A stretch of DNA of 64,000 nt from Chitinimonas arctica (GTDB lineage: Bacteria; Pseudomonadota; Gammaproteobacteria; Burkholderiales; Chitinimonadaceae), in the NCBI RefSeq assembly GCF_007431345.1, contig NZ_CP041730.1, positions 5,208,001-5,272,000 of the forward strand, in the 5' to 3' direction. The notes below the pieces were generated by a model. That model saw nothing but the letters and a program-made list of their open reading frames with translations, made no database searches and had not been told where the DNA came from. Numbering within the stretch: position 1 is the stretch's first letter; each line of letters begins with the position of its first letter. The position numbers and the translations under genes were made by a program. Of this stretch, positions 34,951 through 43,791 are shown piece after piece.

Positions 34951-36669
34951 ATGCAAAAAGAAACCAAAATATTCAGATACATACTGGCTTTTTGGCTGAA
35001 TTTTCCGCTGCAGGCCGCGCCGGTAAACGATCTCGGCATTTTTAAAAAAGTTCCCCAGCAGTGGGCGCAGCTACTGCATTTTTCCGAAAATTCACCCTCC
35101 TCCCTGCCGGAATCGAAAACCGGCCCCTTCTACCTGAGCCCCGGTGCCATCCCCCAGGATGAATGGCAAGCCTTTGGCGAAGCATTGGCAAGATCCCCCC
35201 AGGCGACGCGCTGCCGCTTCCCCGCCCGCTGGTGGCAATACGCGTTGCAAACGGGCGGACAACCCAGCCTGGCAGCATTGGCCGATTGCGCCGATCTGCA
35301 AGCCTGGCTGCGCCCGTTGCCGAATCGGCATATCGCGCTGGTGTTCGCCGGTGCCTATATGGGCAATCCGTCCTCGCTGTTCGGCCATACCTTCCTGGTG
35401 GTATCGAATCGCCGACCGTTTGGGGCTGCTGCCACCGTCATCGACTTCGCCGGCGAGGTGGACGCCGATGTCGGTGCGCTGAGCTATATCTCGCGCGGTA
35501 TCGGTGGCGGCTTTCGCGGCCATTACACCTTGCAGCCGTTTTCGGCCAAATGGTTCGACTACGCCGTGCGCGAAGGGAGGCCGCTGGAGATCTATCCGCT
35601 GGCATGGCGTTCAAGCGAAATCGATCTGCTCTGGCTGCACCTTTGGGAGCTGCGCCAAGCCGACTTCGACTACGCCTTCTTCCGGCAGAATTGCTCTTAC
35701 CGCATATTGGCCCTGTTGGCCGCCATACGCCCCGAGCTGGAATTCCGGCCCGACTTCCCGCGTGTGACGCTGCCGGGCGATACGGTGCACTGGCTGGCGA
35801 ATCGAAACCAGCTGAGCGAACCGGAGGCGGTGCCCGCACTCAGCCAATTGGCGGAACGCCGCGCGCCTTCGGACCATATCGATCTCAGACTGGCCAGGCA
35901 CTACAACTTTCGACCGGGCCGCGTTCGGCCGGGCCGCGATCGGCAGGATAAGGAAGCCGACTGGCGTGAACTGGCCCAAACTGTAATTGCCCAGCCGGCT
36001 ACGACCGGACCACACCACAATGTCCTTGCCGCTCACGGCCCCTCGCGCTGGGTAATCGGCATGACGGGCGGACAAACACGCACGACGGGCCTCGCCGTGG
36101 GCTGGCGGGCCGGCTATCACGATGGCCTGGATCCGCCCGAGGGTTTTCTGGCCGGCACGGCAATCGAGCTGCTGGGTGTGAAATTGAGCGTTCAGGACAA
36201 ACGTGTAGCGCTCGATGCCCTCACCTTGCTGCATCTACAATCGTCGCCCAGCAACAGCCTTGCGGAAGACCGCAGCGCCTGGGAGCTGGGGTGGTCGCGC
36301 GAGCGCCGCCTGCAAGCGGATCGCAGCCGCCGCTTACAAAGCGCCCTCCGCCTGGGTTATGGCCTGAGCCGGCAAACAAGCAGCTGGGGTTGGCGCGCCG
36401 CAGTCGCGCTCGAAGCGCGGGATCGCCCTTACCTCTCCTTGCGTGGCGTGGCCGGGCTGGACCTCGAAATGGCATGGCACCATGCTGCGTTCAATTCGCT
36501 GCTGCGGCTGCGGCATGACCTGCTCGGTGACCGGCAAAGCCGACTGGAGTGGGGGAATAGCTGGGCGATGAACCGCGACAACGCCTTGCGCCTTGAACTC
36601 TACGGCGAAAGCAACGGCGCGGCCTACACGCCCTACTGGCGCGCGGGATGGGCACACTACTATCGATGA
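34951..36669 (+). CDS. DUF4105 (Lnb-like) domain protein with C-terminal beta-barrel-like region
   Basis: A 572-residue exported protein with a signal peptide at residues 7-24. The DUF4105/Lnb N-terminal domain spans about 80-290. It carries the conserved GNPSSLFGHTFLVV (His), SYISRGIGGGFRGHY and the Cys motif FFRQNCSYRILALL. The C-terminal half has alternating aromatic and polar strands ending in Tyr-Arg, which suggests an outer-membrane barrel-like region. Lnb in Firmicutes is a lipoprotein transacylase; in Proteobacteria the function is not established. Confidence 0.8.
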   Translation: MQKETKIFRYILAFWLNFPLQAAPVNDLGIFKKVPQQWAQLLHFSENSPSSLPESKTGPFYLSPGAIPQDEWQAFGEALARSPQATRCRFPARWWQYALQTGGQPSLAALADCADLQAWLRPLPNRHIALVFAGAYMGNPSSLFGHTFLVVSNRRPFGAAATVIDFAGEVDADVGALSYISRGIGGGFRGHYTLQPFSAKWFDYAVREGRPLEIYPLAWRSSEIDLLWLHLWELRQADFDYAFFRQNCSYRILALLAAIRPELEFRPDFPRVTLPGDTVHWLANRNQLSEPEAVPALSQLAERRAPSDHIDLRLARHYNFRPGRVRPGRDRQDKEADWRELAQTVIAQPATTGPHHNVLAAHGPSRWVIGMTGGQTRTTGLAVGWRAGYHDGLDPPEGFLAGTAIELLGVKLSVQDKRVALDALTLLHLQSSPSNSLAEDRSAWELGWSRERRLQADRSRRLQSALRLGYGLSRQTSSWGWRAAVALEARDRPYLSLRGVAGLDLEMAWHHAAFNSLLRLRHDLLGDRQSRLEWGNSWAMNRDNALRLELYGESNGAAYTPYWRAGWAHYYR

Positions 36670-36691
36670 CGACTCCACCGAACCGGACCCC

Positions 36692-38173
36692 ATGAACGAC
36701 TATCTCGACCACGATGCCACTTCCCTGTCCCAATTGGTCCGCCAGGGACAGATCCACCCTAGCGAGCTGTTGAATGCCGCGATTGCCCGCTGCGGCGCCG
36801 TCAATCCCGCCCTGAACGCCGTGATCGTGCCGCTTTTCGAGCAAGCCGCCACCGCCGCCGCCGGACCGCTGCCGGACGGCCCCTTCAGCGGCGTGCCCTT
36901 TCTGCTGAAGGATCTGCTGGCGGCCCTGGCCGGCGTGCCTTTGTCCAACGGCTGCAAAGCCATGCGGCACTTTGTTCCCGATGTCGATTCGGAATTGGTT
37001 CGGCGCTTCAAGGCTGCGGGGCTGGTGATATTCGGCAAGACCAATACCCCGGAACTGGGCCTGCTCGGCTACACCGAACCCATCCTCTGGGGGCCGACCC
37101 GCAACCCCTGGTCAGCGGCCCACTCGCCAGGCGGTTCATCGGGCGGCGCGGCAGCGGCCGTGGCCGCCGGCATCGTGCCGATGGCCCATGGCGGCGACGG
37201 TGGCGGCTCCATCCGGATTCCCGCCTCGAATTGCGGCCTGTTCGGACTCAAGCCTTCCCGCGGACGGGTGCCGCTCGGCCCCTTGATAGGGGAAGCCTGG
37301 CAGGGGGCGGTGCAAGAGGGTGTGCTGTCGCGGTCGGTGCGCGATTCCGCCGCCATGCTCGATTGGATCGCCGGGCCGGATAGCGGTTCGCCCTATGAAA
37401 TCGCCCCGCCGGCGGCCGGTTTTCTGGCGGCATGCACCCGCCCGCCCGGCGCGCTGCGCATAGGCTTCGTGCGCACCGCGCCGGCCGGCCCCCTGCATGC
37501 CGATTGTGTTGCCGCCCTGGACGATACCGTCACCCTATTGCAGCGTTTGGGCCACCATGTCGATGAAGTCGCTCTCCCCTATGACTTCGAATTGCTGCTG
37601 GAAAGCTACCTGACCATGTATTACGGCGAAATCGCCGCCGATCTGCGCTGGATAGGGCAGTTGTTGGGCCGGCAACTGCGCCGGGACGATGTCGAACTGG
37701 AAACCTGGGTGATGTCCCGCCTGGGCAACGCACTATCGGCCGCCGACTTCAGCAGCGCCAAGCGCGGCTGGAACCAGCTGGGCCGTGAAATGGGCCGCTT
37801 CCATCAGCAATACGACCTGCTGCTGACGCCGACCCTGGCGACACCACCGGTGCGCATCGGTGAATTACGCACCCCGGGCACGATCCGCTCTGCCCTGCGC
37901 ACGGTCGATACCTTCGGCGGCATACGCCTGCTGCGCGGCGCGATCCATGCCGAAGCGCGGCGCAATTTCAGCCGCATGCCCTTTACCCAGATCGCCAACC
38001 TGACAGGCCAACCCGCCATGTCGGTCCCCTTGCATTGGAACGCCGCCGGCCTGCCGATCGGCAGCCAGTTCATCGCTGCCATCAACCGCGAGGAGTGTCT
38101 CTTCAGCTTGGCCGCCCAGCTCGAGAGCGCCCGCCCCTGGGCAATGCGAAGACCGGCGCCGCCTCAGGCCTGA
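36692..38173 (+). CDS. Amidase-signature family hydrolase
   Basis: A 493-residue amidase. The Ser-Ser-Lys triad is visible: Lys73 in FLLKDLL, the cis-Ser at about 149 in PGGSSGGAAAAVAAG, and Ser173 in GGDGGGSIRIPAS. Substrate specificity cannot be told from sequence. ATG 36692 lies 22 bases after the DUF4105 stop, so the two may be cotranscribed. No signal peptide. Confidence 0.92.
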   Translation: MNDYLDHDATSLSQLVRQGQIHPSELLNAAIARCGAVNPALNAVIVPLFEQAATAAAGPLPDGPFSGVPFLLKDLLAALAGVPLSNGCKAMRHFVPDVDSELVRRFKAAGLVIFGKTNTPELGLLGYTEPILWGPTRNPWSAAHSPGGSSGGAAAAVAAGIVPMAHGGDGGGSIRIPASNCGLFGLKPSRGRVPLGPLIGEAWQGAVQEGVLSRSVRDSAAMLDWIAGPDSGSPYEIAPPAAGFLAACTRPPGALRIGFVRTAPAGPLHADCVAALDDTVTLLQRLGHHVDEVALPYDFELLLESYLTMYYGEIAADLRWIGQLLGRQLRRDDVELETWVMSRLGNALSAADFSSAKRGWNQLGREMGRFHQQYDLLLTPTLATPPVRIGELRTPGTIRSALRTVDTFGGIRLLRGAIHAEARRNFSRMPFTQIANLTGQPAMSVPLHWNAAGLPIGSQFIAAINREECLFSLAAQLESARPWAMRRPAPPQA

Positions 38174-38186
38174 AACGGGCCGCAGG

Positions 38187-39332
38187 CTAGGCGCCTATCG
38201 GAAAGACGCTGCGCGCCCATCGTTCGCTTCTATCCGCCACCAGGCGGGCCGCATCGCGCATCGCTTCATCCTGGCTGGTCACGCCGTCGCACAAGGCCAG
38301 ACAAGCGTGGAAGTGCGGCTTCAGCACGGACAGGCTGGCGTCGTCGAGGCTCCCCGACAGCAAGACCGTCGGCACGCCGAAATGCGCGGCACGGGCCGCG
38401 ACCAGGCAGGGTACCTTGCCCAGCAGGGTCTGCGCATCGGAGCGCCCTTCTCCGGTCAACGCCCAGCCGGCCTGCGCGAGGTCCCGATCCAAACCCTGTA
38501 ATTCGGCGATCCGCGCCGCCCCCGGTACCAACTTCGCACCCAGGATGCGCATGGCCCAGCCCAGCCCGCCGGCGGCGCCGCTGCCGGGCTCGGCCGCGTA
38601 GGCCGCGCCCCGGGCCGCATCGCCCAAGTCGCCCAGCCGGGCAAGATAGCCGTCGAATCGTGCAACTTCGGCCACCGCCACGCCCTTCTGCGGACCGAAT
38701 ACCGCCGTAGCGCCCTGCGGACCGCTCAGCGGGCTGGCGACATCGGCCAATCCAAGCAGACTCAGGTTCTGCAAGCGCGGGTCCAGTCCGCTCAAATCAA
38801 TGCTCGCCAGGTCGGCCAGTCCAGCTGGACCGGCCCCGATCGCCTGCCCTTGCGCATTGCACAAGCGCGCACCCAGGGCTTGCAACATACCGGCGCCTCC
38901 GTCATTGCTGCCGGTACCGCCCAAGCCGATCAGCACCCGCCGAAAGCCTGCCGTCAGCACATGGCCCAACAGCTGACCCAGCCCCGTCGAATCGCGGCGC
39001 GCGGCCTCGCTATCGCCGGCCCGCCCCAAGCCGATGACTTCGGCCGATTCCAGCACCGCCGTGCCATCCGCCAGGCTCAACCAGCGCGCCTCGACCGGCT
39101 TGCCCGCCAGATCCACCACCGTGCCATGCCGCCACTGCGCCGAAACGGCCGCTGCAATGGCTTCCAAAGTGCCTTCGCCGCCATCCGCCATGGGATGCAT
39201 GCGCAGATCGGCTTGCGGACGGACTCGGCGGATACCGTCCGCCATGGCGTTCGCTACCGCTGTGGCGGACAGCGTGCCTTTGAAGGAATCCGGTGCCAGA
39301 ACGATGGCGGAAGCGAGGGAGGCAGTCGGCAT
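38187..39332 (-). CDS. Glycerate 2-kinase (GarK/GlxK family)
   Basis: A 381-residue kinase of type I glycerate kinases. Visible signatures are IVLAPDSFKGTLSA at the N-terminus, MADGGEGTLEA near 48, LIGLGGTGSNDGGAGMLQALG near 125 and the C-terminal LTGEGRSDAQTLLGKVP. ATG 39332 is used; a longer frame upstream lacks family similarity. It is convergent with the amidase gene, 13 bases apart. Confidence 0.92.
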   Translation of the reverse strand: MPTASLASAIVLAPDSFKGTLSATAVANAMADGIRRVRPQADLRMHPMADGGEGTLEAIAAAVSAQWRHGTVVDLAGKPVEARWLSLADGTAVLESAEVIGLGRAGDSEAARRDSTGLGQLLGHVLTAGFRRVLIGLGGTGSNDGGAGMLQALGARLCNAQGQAIGAGPAGLADLASIDLSGLDPRLQNLSLLGLADVASPLSGPQGATAVFGPQKGVAVAEVARFDGYLARLGDLGDAARGAAYAAEPGSGAAGGLGWAMRILGAKLVPGAARIAELQGLDRDLAQAGWALTGEGRSDAQTLLGKVPCLVAARAAHFGVPTVLLSGSLDDASLSVLKPHFHACLALCDGVTSQDEAMRDAARLVADRSERWARSVFPIGA

Positions 39333-39592
39333 GGGTCCGGATCTATCGGGATCGGGTAGCAGGGAATGTCCGCGCCGCGTGGCGGCAAGCACCCTTCGTC
39401 GGCAAAGAGAAAGCAGTAATACAACAGCTTATATATTTTTTCGAAAGCAAAAAAAATCTACTGGTCATAGATTCGCGGCCTTTAGTGCAAAAGCACCACC
39501 GCCGCAAGCCATCGGAGTATGCACCGCGTCCACGGACGCGGCCGGGCGGATACCCAACCCAGCGAGCGTCCAGACCGTGCTGCCCACCATGC

Positions 39593-40024
39593 TTAAGCAA
39601 GCAAGGACCGCCCAAAAACCAGAACGGCCCAGCCCACGGCGCTCCAGGCCGCAATCCCGGCCGTCAGCCATGCCAGCAAAGGGCGCCATGGCAGACGGAA
39701 GGCCACGCCGATCAGTACCGCCAAAGGCCCACCCGCCAGCAGCACGCCCAATAAACCCAGGCCTGGCGCACCGTAGCGTTGCGCCAGCTTATAAGCCAGG
39801 CCGGTCTGCTTGCTCGGCATCCACCGCATCAGCGGCTGTGCCAGCAGGAGCGCCGCGATACAGCCCAGCCATGCCCCTACGCCGCTTGCCAATGCCACCG
39901 AGGCGGCCGGCAAACCCAGCGCCGCACCCAATCCCAAGCCAGCCCAAAGTTCCAATGCGCCACTTGCCGCCACGCTTATCAAGCTTGCCACACTCATCAA
40001 CCGCACTCCAAAGGAATCAAACAT
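39593..40024 (-). CDS. Small multi-pass membrane protein, unknown function
   Basis: A 143-residue protein with about four hydrophobic segments rich in Ala, Gly and Leu and a cytosolic loop MRWMPSKQTGLAYKLAQRYG. The layout resembles small multidrug-export-like (DUF2391/small export) membrane proteins, but I do not recognise it firmly. ATG 40024 is used; ATG at about 39997 is possible. It is divergent from the TetR gene, so it may be under the same regulator. Confidence 0.65.
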   Translation of the reverse strand: MFDSFGVRLMSVASLISVAASGALELWAGLGLGAALGLPAASVALASGVGAWLGCIAALLLAQPLMRWMPSKQTGLAYKLAQRYGAPGLGLLGVLLAGGPLAVLIGVAFRLPWRPLLAWLTAGIAAWSAVGWAVLVFGRSLLA

Positions 40025-40085
40025 GTTGCGATCATAATGTACTATTTGTATACTAGCCAGTATTCTTTTAACACTCCAAGCAGAG

Positions 40086-40850
40086 ATGAAACGCGAAACC
40101 ATCCTGTCTGCTTTGCGGCGCCTGGCGCACAAACTTCCGCACGACAAAATCGGCTATAGCGATATCGCAGCAGAAGCGGGCGTGTCGTGGCAAACCGTGC
40201 GGCGCCATATCGGCGATAAAGAGAACATCGGCCCCTTGCTGCGCGAGATGGGCGACGCGCCCGAAGCGGACACCGGAACCCGCATCCTCTTGGCGGCGGC
40301 CGAGCTGTTCGGCCGCAAGGGCTACCACCACGCCACGCTGGATGAGGTGGCGGCGGCGGCGGGCGTGTCGAAATCGGCGATCTATTGGCGTTTTTCCAGC
40401 AAGAACGAATTGCTGCTGGAGTTACTGAGCAGCCAGAACCGTCACCTGCAAGCCGACGCGGCACGACTGGCCGAGCTGGCCCGCGAACCGCGGCAAGGAC
40501 TACGCAAACTGATGGCGGAAACCCTCGACAAGGAATTCGCCGATCCGGATCTGATCCGCCTGCTGATGGAATTCGTCGGCCTGAGCCGGGACGAGGACGT
40601 TCAACTGCGCTTGCGCCAGTTGATCGCTTCGTCGCACGGCCATACCGCCACGCTGTTCACGCAGTTGGCGGAGCAAGGGGTGATCAGCAGGCGCCATCCT
40701 CCCGAGGTGTACGCCATCTGGTTCGAAGCGCTGCTCGACGGCCTGCTGCTGGCGGCACTCGTCGGTCCCGGGGCCGAACATATCGAGGCTCGCTTCGACG
40801 CCTTCGCAGACATCTTGTGGCGCGGCTTAACGCCCGCCCTTCAGGAATAA
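40086..40850 (+). CDS. TetR-family regulator with two helix-turn-helix segments
   Basis: A 254-residue protein. A first helix-turn-helix (YSDIAAEAGVSWQTVRRHIG, residues 24-43) precedes a complete TetR N-terminal domain (residues 63-110) with its own TLDEVAAAAGVSKSAIYWRF. A C-terminal ligand-binding helical domain follows. It is four bases before the efflux adaptor gene in the same direction and presumably controls the efflux operon, and perhaps the divergent membrane protein gene. Confidence 0.88.
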   Translation: MKRETILSALRRLAHKLPHDKIGYSDIAAEAGVSWQTVRRHIGDKENIGPLLREMGDAPEADTGTRILLAAAELFGRKGYHHATLDEVAAAAGVSKSAIYWRFSSKNELLLELLSSQNRHLQADAARLAELAREPRQGLRKLMAETLDKEFADPDLIRLLMEFVGLSRDEDVQLRLRQLIASSHGHTATLFTQLAEQGVISRRHPPEVYAIWFEALLDGLLLAALVGPGAEHIEARFDAFADILWRGLTPALQE

Positions 40851-40854
40851 AAAC

Positions 40855-41919
40855 ATGAAACGAACTCTCTCCCTTGGGCTCAGCGCCCTGCTGGTCGCTT
40901 GCGGCCAACCGCCGGCCACGGCCAAGCCCACCCCGCGCGTGCTGGTGGAAACCCTCGGCGACACCGCCACGCACAGCACCTTTATCTATAGCGGCGAAGT
41001 TCGCGCGCGGCATGAAACCCCGTTGGCCTTCCAGGTATCCGGCCGCGTCCGCGAACGCCTGGTGGAGCGCGGCCAGCACGTCAGTGCCGGGCAGGCCTTG
41101 CTGCGGGTGGACCCGCGCGACCTGGATCAGGCGATGGCGCAAAGCGCTGCCGGTCAAATCGCCGCGCGGGCCGATTTCAAATTGGCCGAACGCAATCTCG
41201 CCCAATTCCAGCCCTTGTTCAAACAAGGTTTTGTCAGCCAGGCCGAGCTGGATCGGCACCACGCCAATTTCGAAGACGCCAAGGCCCGGCTGCAACAGGC
41301 CGATGCCGCCTTGGCCGTGGGCCGCAACCAGCGGGAATACGCCACGCTGCTGGCGCCCCACGATGGCGTCATCGCCGAGGTCAATGCCGAGCCGGGCCAG
41401 GTCGTATCGGCCGGCGCACCGGCCGTCGTACTGGTCCGCGAAGGCGAGCGGGAAGTGGAAATCAGCGTGCCCGAGCAGCGTGTCGAAGCCTTCAAGCAAG
41501 CCAGGCACTACCAGATCGGGATCTGGGCCCTGCCCGGCATCAAGCTGACCGGCAAATTGCGCGAGATCAGCCCCTCGGCCGATCGCCAGACCCGCACCTA
41601 TGCCGCCCGCCTCGGACTGGTCGATGCGCCGGCCGCCGTGCAGCTGGGCATGACCGCCAGCGTCACCAGCGCGGAAGGCACCGCCCGCGCGCTTACCGTA
41701 CCGCTGACAGCCATCTACCAGAAGGAAAGCCAACCCAACGTCTGGGTCGTCCGTGCCGCGAAAGCCGTCCTGGTGCCCGTCACGCTGGGCGCGCCGCAGG
41801 GAGAACGCGTAGTGGTCCGTACCGGTCTGCAGGCCGGCGATCAAGTGGTGGTGGCAGGTACGCATAAACTGGTTGCGGGCATGGCGGTAGAAGGCATTAG
41901 CGGATCGGCGGCGCAATGA
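40855..41919 (+). CDS. RND efflux periplasmic adaptor lipoprotein
   Basis: A 354-residue membrane fusion protein with a lipoprotein signal (LSALLVAC, Cys at about 16). It has the lipoyl halves (HETPLAFQVSGRVRERLVERGQHV and APHDGVIAEVNAEPGQVV) around a helical hairpin, then beta-barrel and membrane-proximal domains. It overlaps the pump gene by four bases. The pump is truncated, so this adaptor may be orphaned. Confidence 0.93.
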   Translation: MKRTLSLGLSALLVACGQPPATAKPTPRVLVETLGDTATHSTFIYSGEVRARHETPLAFQVSGRVRERLVERGQHVSAGQALLRVDPRDLDQAMAQSAAGQIAARADFKLAERNLAQFQPLFKQGFVSQAELDRHHANFEDAKARLQQADAALAVGRNQREYATLLAPHDGVIAEVNAEPGQVVSAGAPAVVLVREGEREVEISVPEQRVEAFKQARHYQIGIWALPGIKLTGKLREISPSADRQTRTYAARLGLVDAPAAVQLGMTASVTSAEGTARALTVPLTAIYQKESQPNVWVVRAAKAVLVPVTLGAPQGERVVVRTGLQAGDQVVVAGTHKLVAGMAVEGISGSAAQ

Positions 41920-43745
41920 ACAATCGATTCAACCTCACCGAATGGGTGCTGGCCCACCGCCAGCTTGCCTGGTTCTTCATGATCCTCACCCTGGTCGCCG
42001 GCCTGCTGGCCTACCAGAAGCTGGGGCGCGCCGAAGATCCCGATTACACCATCCGCGACATGGTCGTCACCGCCTATTGGCCGGGCGCCACCGCGCGCGA
42101 GATGGAGGACCAGATCGCCGACAAGCTGGAAAAGAAACTGCAGGAAACCCCGGGCCTGGAAATGATTCGCAGCTATTCCAAGCCGGGACAAAGCGTGGTG
42201 TTCATCACGCTGCGCGACGAGATCGCGGGCGACAAGGTGCGCGCCACCTGGGTGAACGTCCGCAATGCCGTCAGCGATATGCGTCACACGCTGCCCGACG
42301 GCGTGTACGGACCGTTCTTCAACGACCGCTTCGACGACACCTTCGGCTCCGTCTATGCCTTGACCGGTGAGGGTCTGGACTACGCCACCCTGCAGCGCTA
42401 CGTCGATATCGCCCGGCAGCGCTTGCTGGGCGTGCGCAATGTCGCCAAGGTCGAAGTGGTGGGCCCGCAACCCGAGCGCATCTATATCGAAGGCGATAGC
42501 GCCAAGTTCGCGCAACTGCAACTCGACCCGCAAGTCGTCGTACAAGCCCTCAAGAACCAGACCACCATCAAGGATGCCGGCATGGTCGAGGGTCGTGGCG
42601 ACAATGTCCATATCCGCATTTCCGGCACCTTCGAAACCTTGGAGCAGATACGCAATATGGGCATACAGGCGGGCGAGCGCAGCTTCCGCCTGGGCGATAT
42701 CGCCCGCATCAGCCGCGGTTATGCCGAACCGGCCGAGCCGCGCATGTTCTTCAATGGCAAGCCCGCCATCGGCCTGGCGGTCAGCATGGAAAAGGGCGGT
42801 AATGTGCTCAAGCTGGGCAAGGCGCTGGACGTCGAGATTGCCGCCATTCGCGCCAATCTGCCGCTGGGCGTGGAACTGCACCAGGTATCCAACCAGCCCA
42901 AGGTGGTCAGCGCTGCTATCGGCGAGTTCATGAAGACCCTGATCGAAGCCGTCGCCATCGTGCTGGCCGTCAGCTTTATCAGCCTGGGCCGGCGCCCGGG
43001 CATCGTGGTCGCGCTCTCCATTCCCCTGGTGCTGTGCGCGGTGTTCGTCGCAATGGACGCATTGCGGATCGACCTGCACAAAATCTCGCTCGGTGCGCTG
43101 ATCATTGCCCTGGGCCTGCTGGTGGACGATGCCATCATCGCGGTCGAAATGATGGAATTGAAGCTGGAACAAGGCTGGGACAAGGTCAAGGCGGCCGCCC
43201 ATGCCTATACCGCCACTGCTTTCCCCATGCTGACCGGCACCCTGATCACCGCCGCCGGCTTTCTGCCGGTAGGGATCGCCGCCGGCGGCGCCTCGGAATA
43301 CACCGGCTCCATCTTCTGGGTGGTGATGATCGCCCTGCTGGTCAGCTGGGTGGTAGCGGTCACCGCCACGCCCCTGCTGGGCACCTATCTACTGAAAGCG
43401 CACGCCGGTGGGCACGGCCAATCCGACAGCGAGCACGAAACGGTTAAACAGTCGCGCTTCAATACCGCCTTCCAGGCCTTGCTGCAGATATGCCTGCGCT
43501 ATAAATGGCTGACCTTGGCGATCACGCTGGCTGCCTTTATCGGCGCGCTCTCGCTCGATCCGTGGGTGAAAAAGGAATTCTTTCCCGCCTCGACCCGGCC
43601 GGAACTGATCGTCGATATCAATCTGCCCGAAGGCAGTTCGCTCAAGCAATCCCAAGTCGTCGCCGACCAGTTCGCCGTCGCGCTGAAGGGCGATCCCAAT
43701 ATCGTCAACTATGTCAGCTATGTGGGCGCCGGCTCGCCGTCGTAA
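41916..43745 (+). pseudogene. RND efflux pump inner membrane gene, 3' part removed by prophage integration
   Basis: The first 609 residues of a hydrophobe/amphiphile or metal RND pump are intact. They include transmembrane segment 1, the porter domain, and segments 2-6 with the proton-relay LLVDDAIIAVEMMELK. The frame stops just after YVSYVGAGSP, where family members continue into the second periplasmic loop (RFYLP-like), and about 420 residues are missing. The prophage integrase starts 47 bases later. The stop codon is supplied by prophage DNA. The remaining 3' part is presumably at the other prophage end, outside this window. Confidence 0.9.
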
Positions 43746-43791
43746 ATTCCATATATACTCCGCTCTTCTTCGACCCACATAGCCTCTGAAA

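Noticed and set aside
41841..43202. 453-codon minus-strand open frame opposite the RND pump, and a 410-codon one at 40684-41916
   Set aside because: Composition (Asp, His, Gln, Gly rich) is that of a reverse-frame shadow; the plus-strand adaptor and pump have full family motifs.
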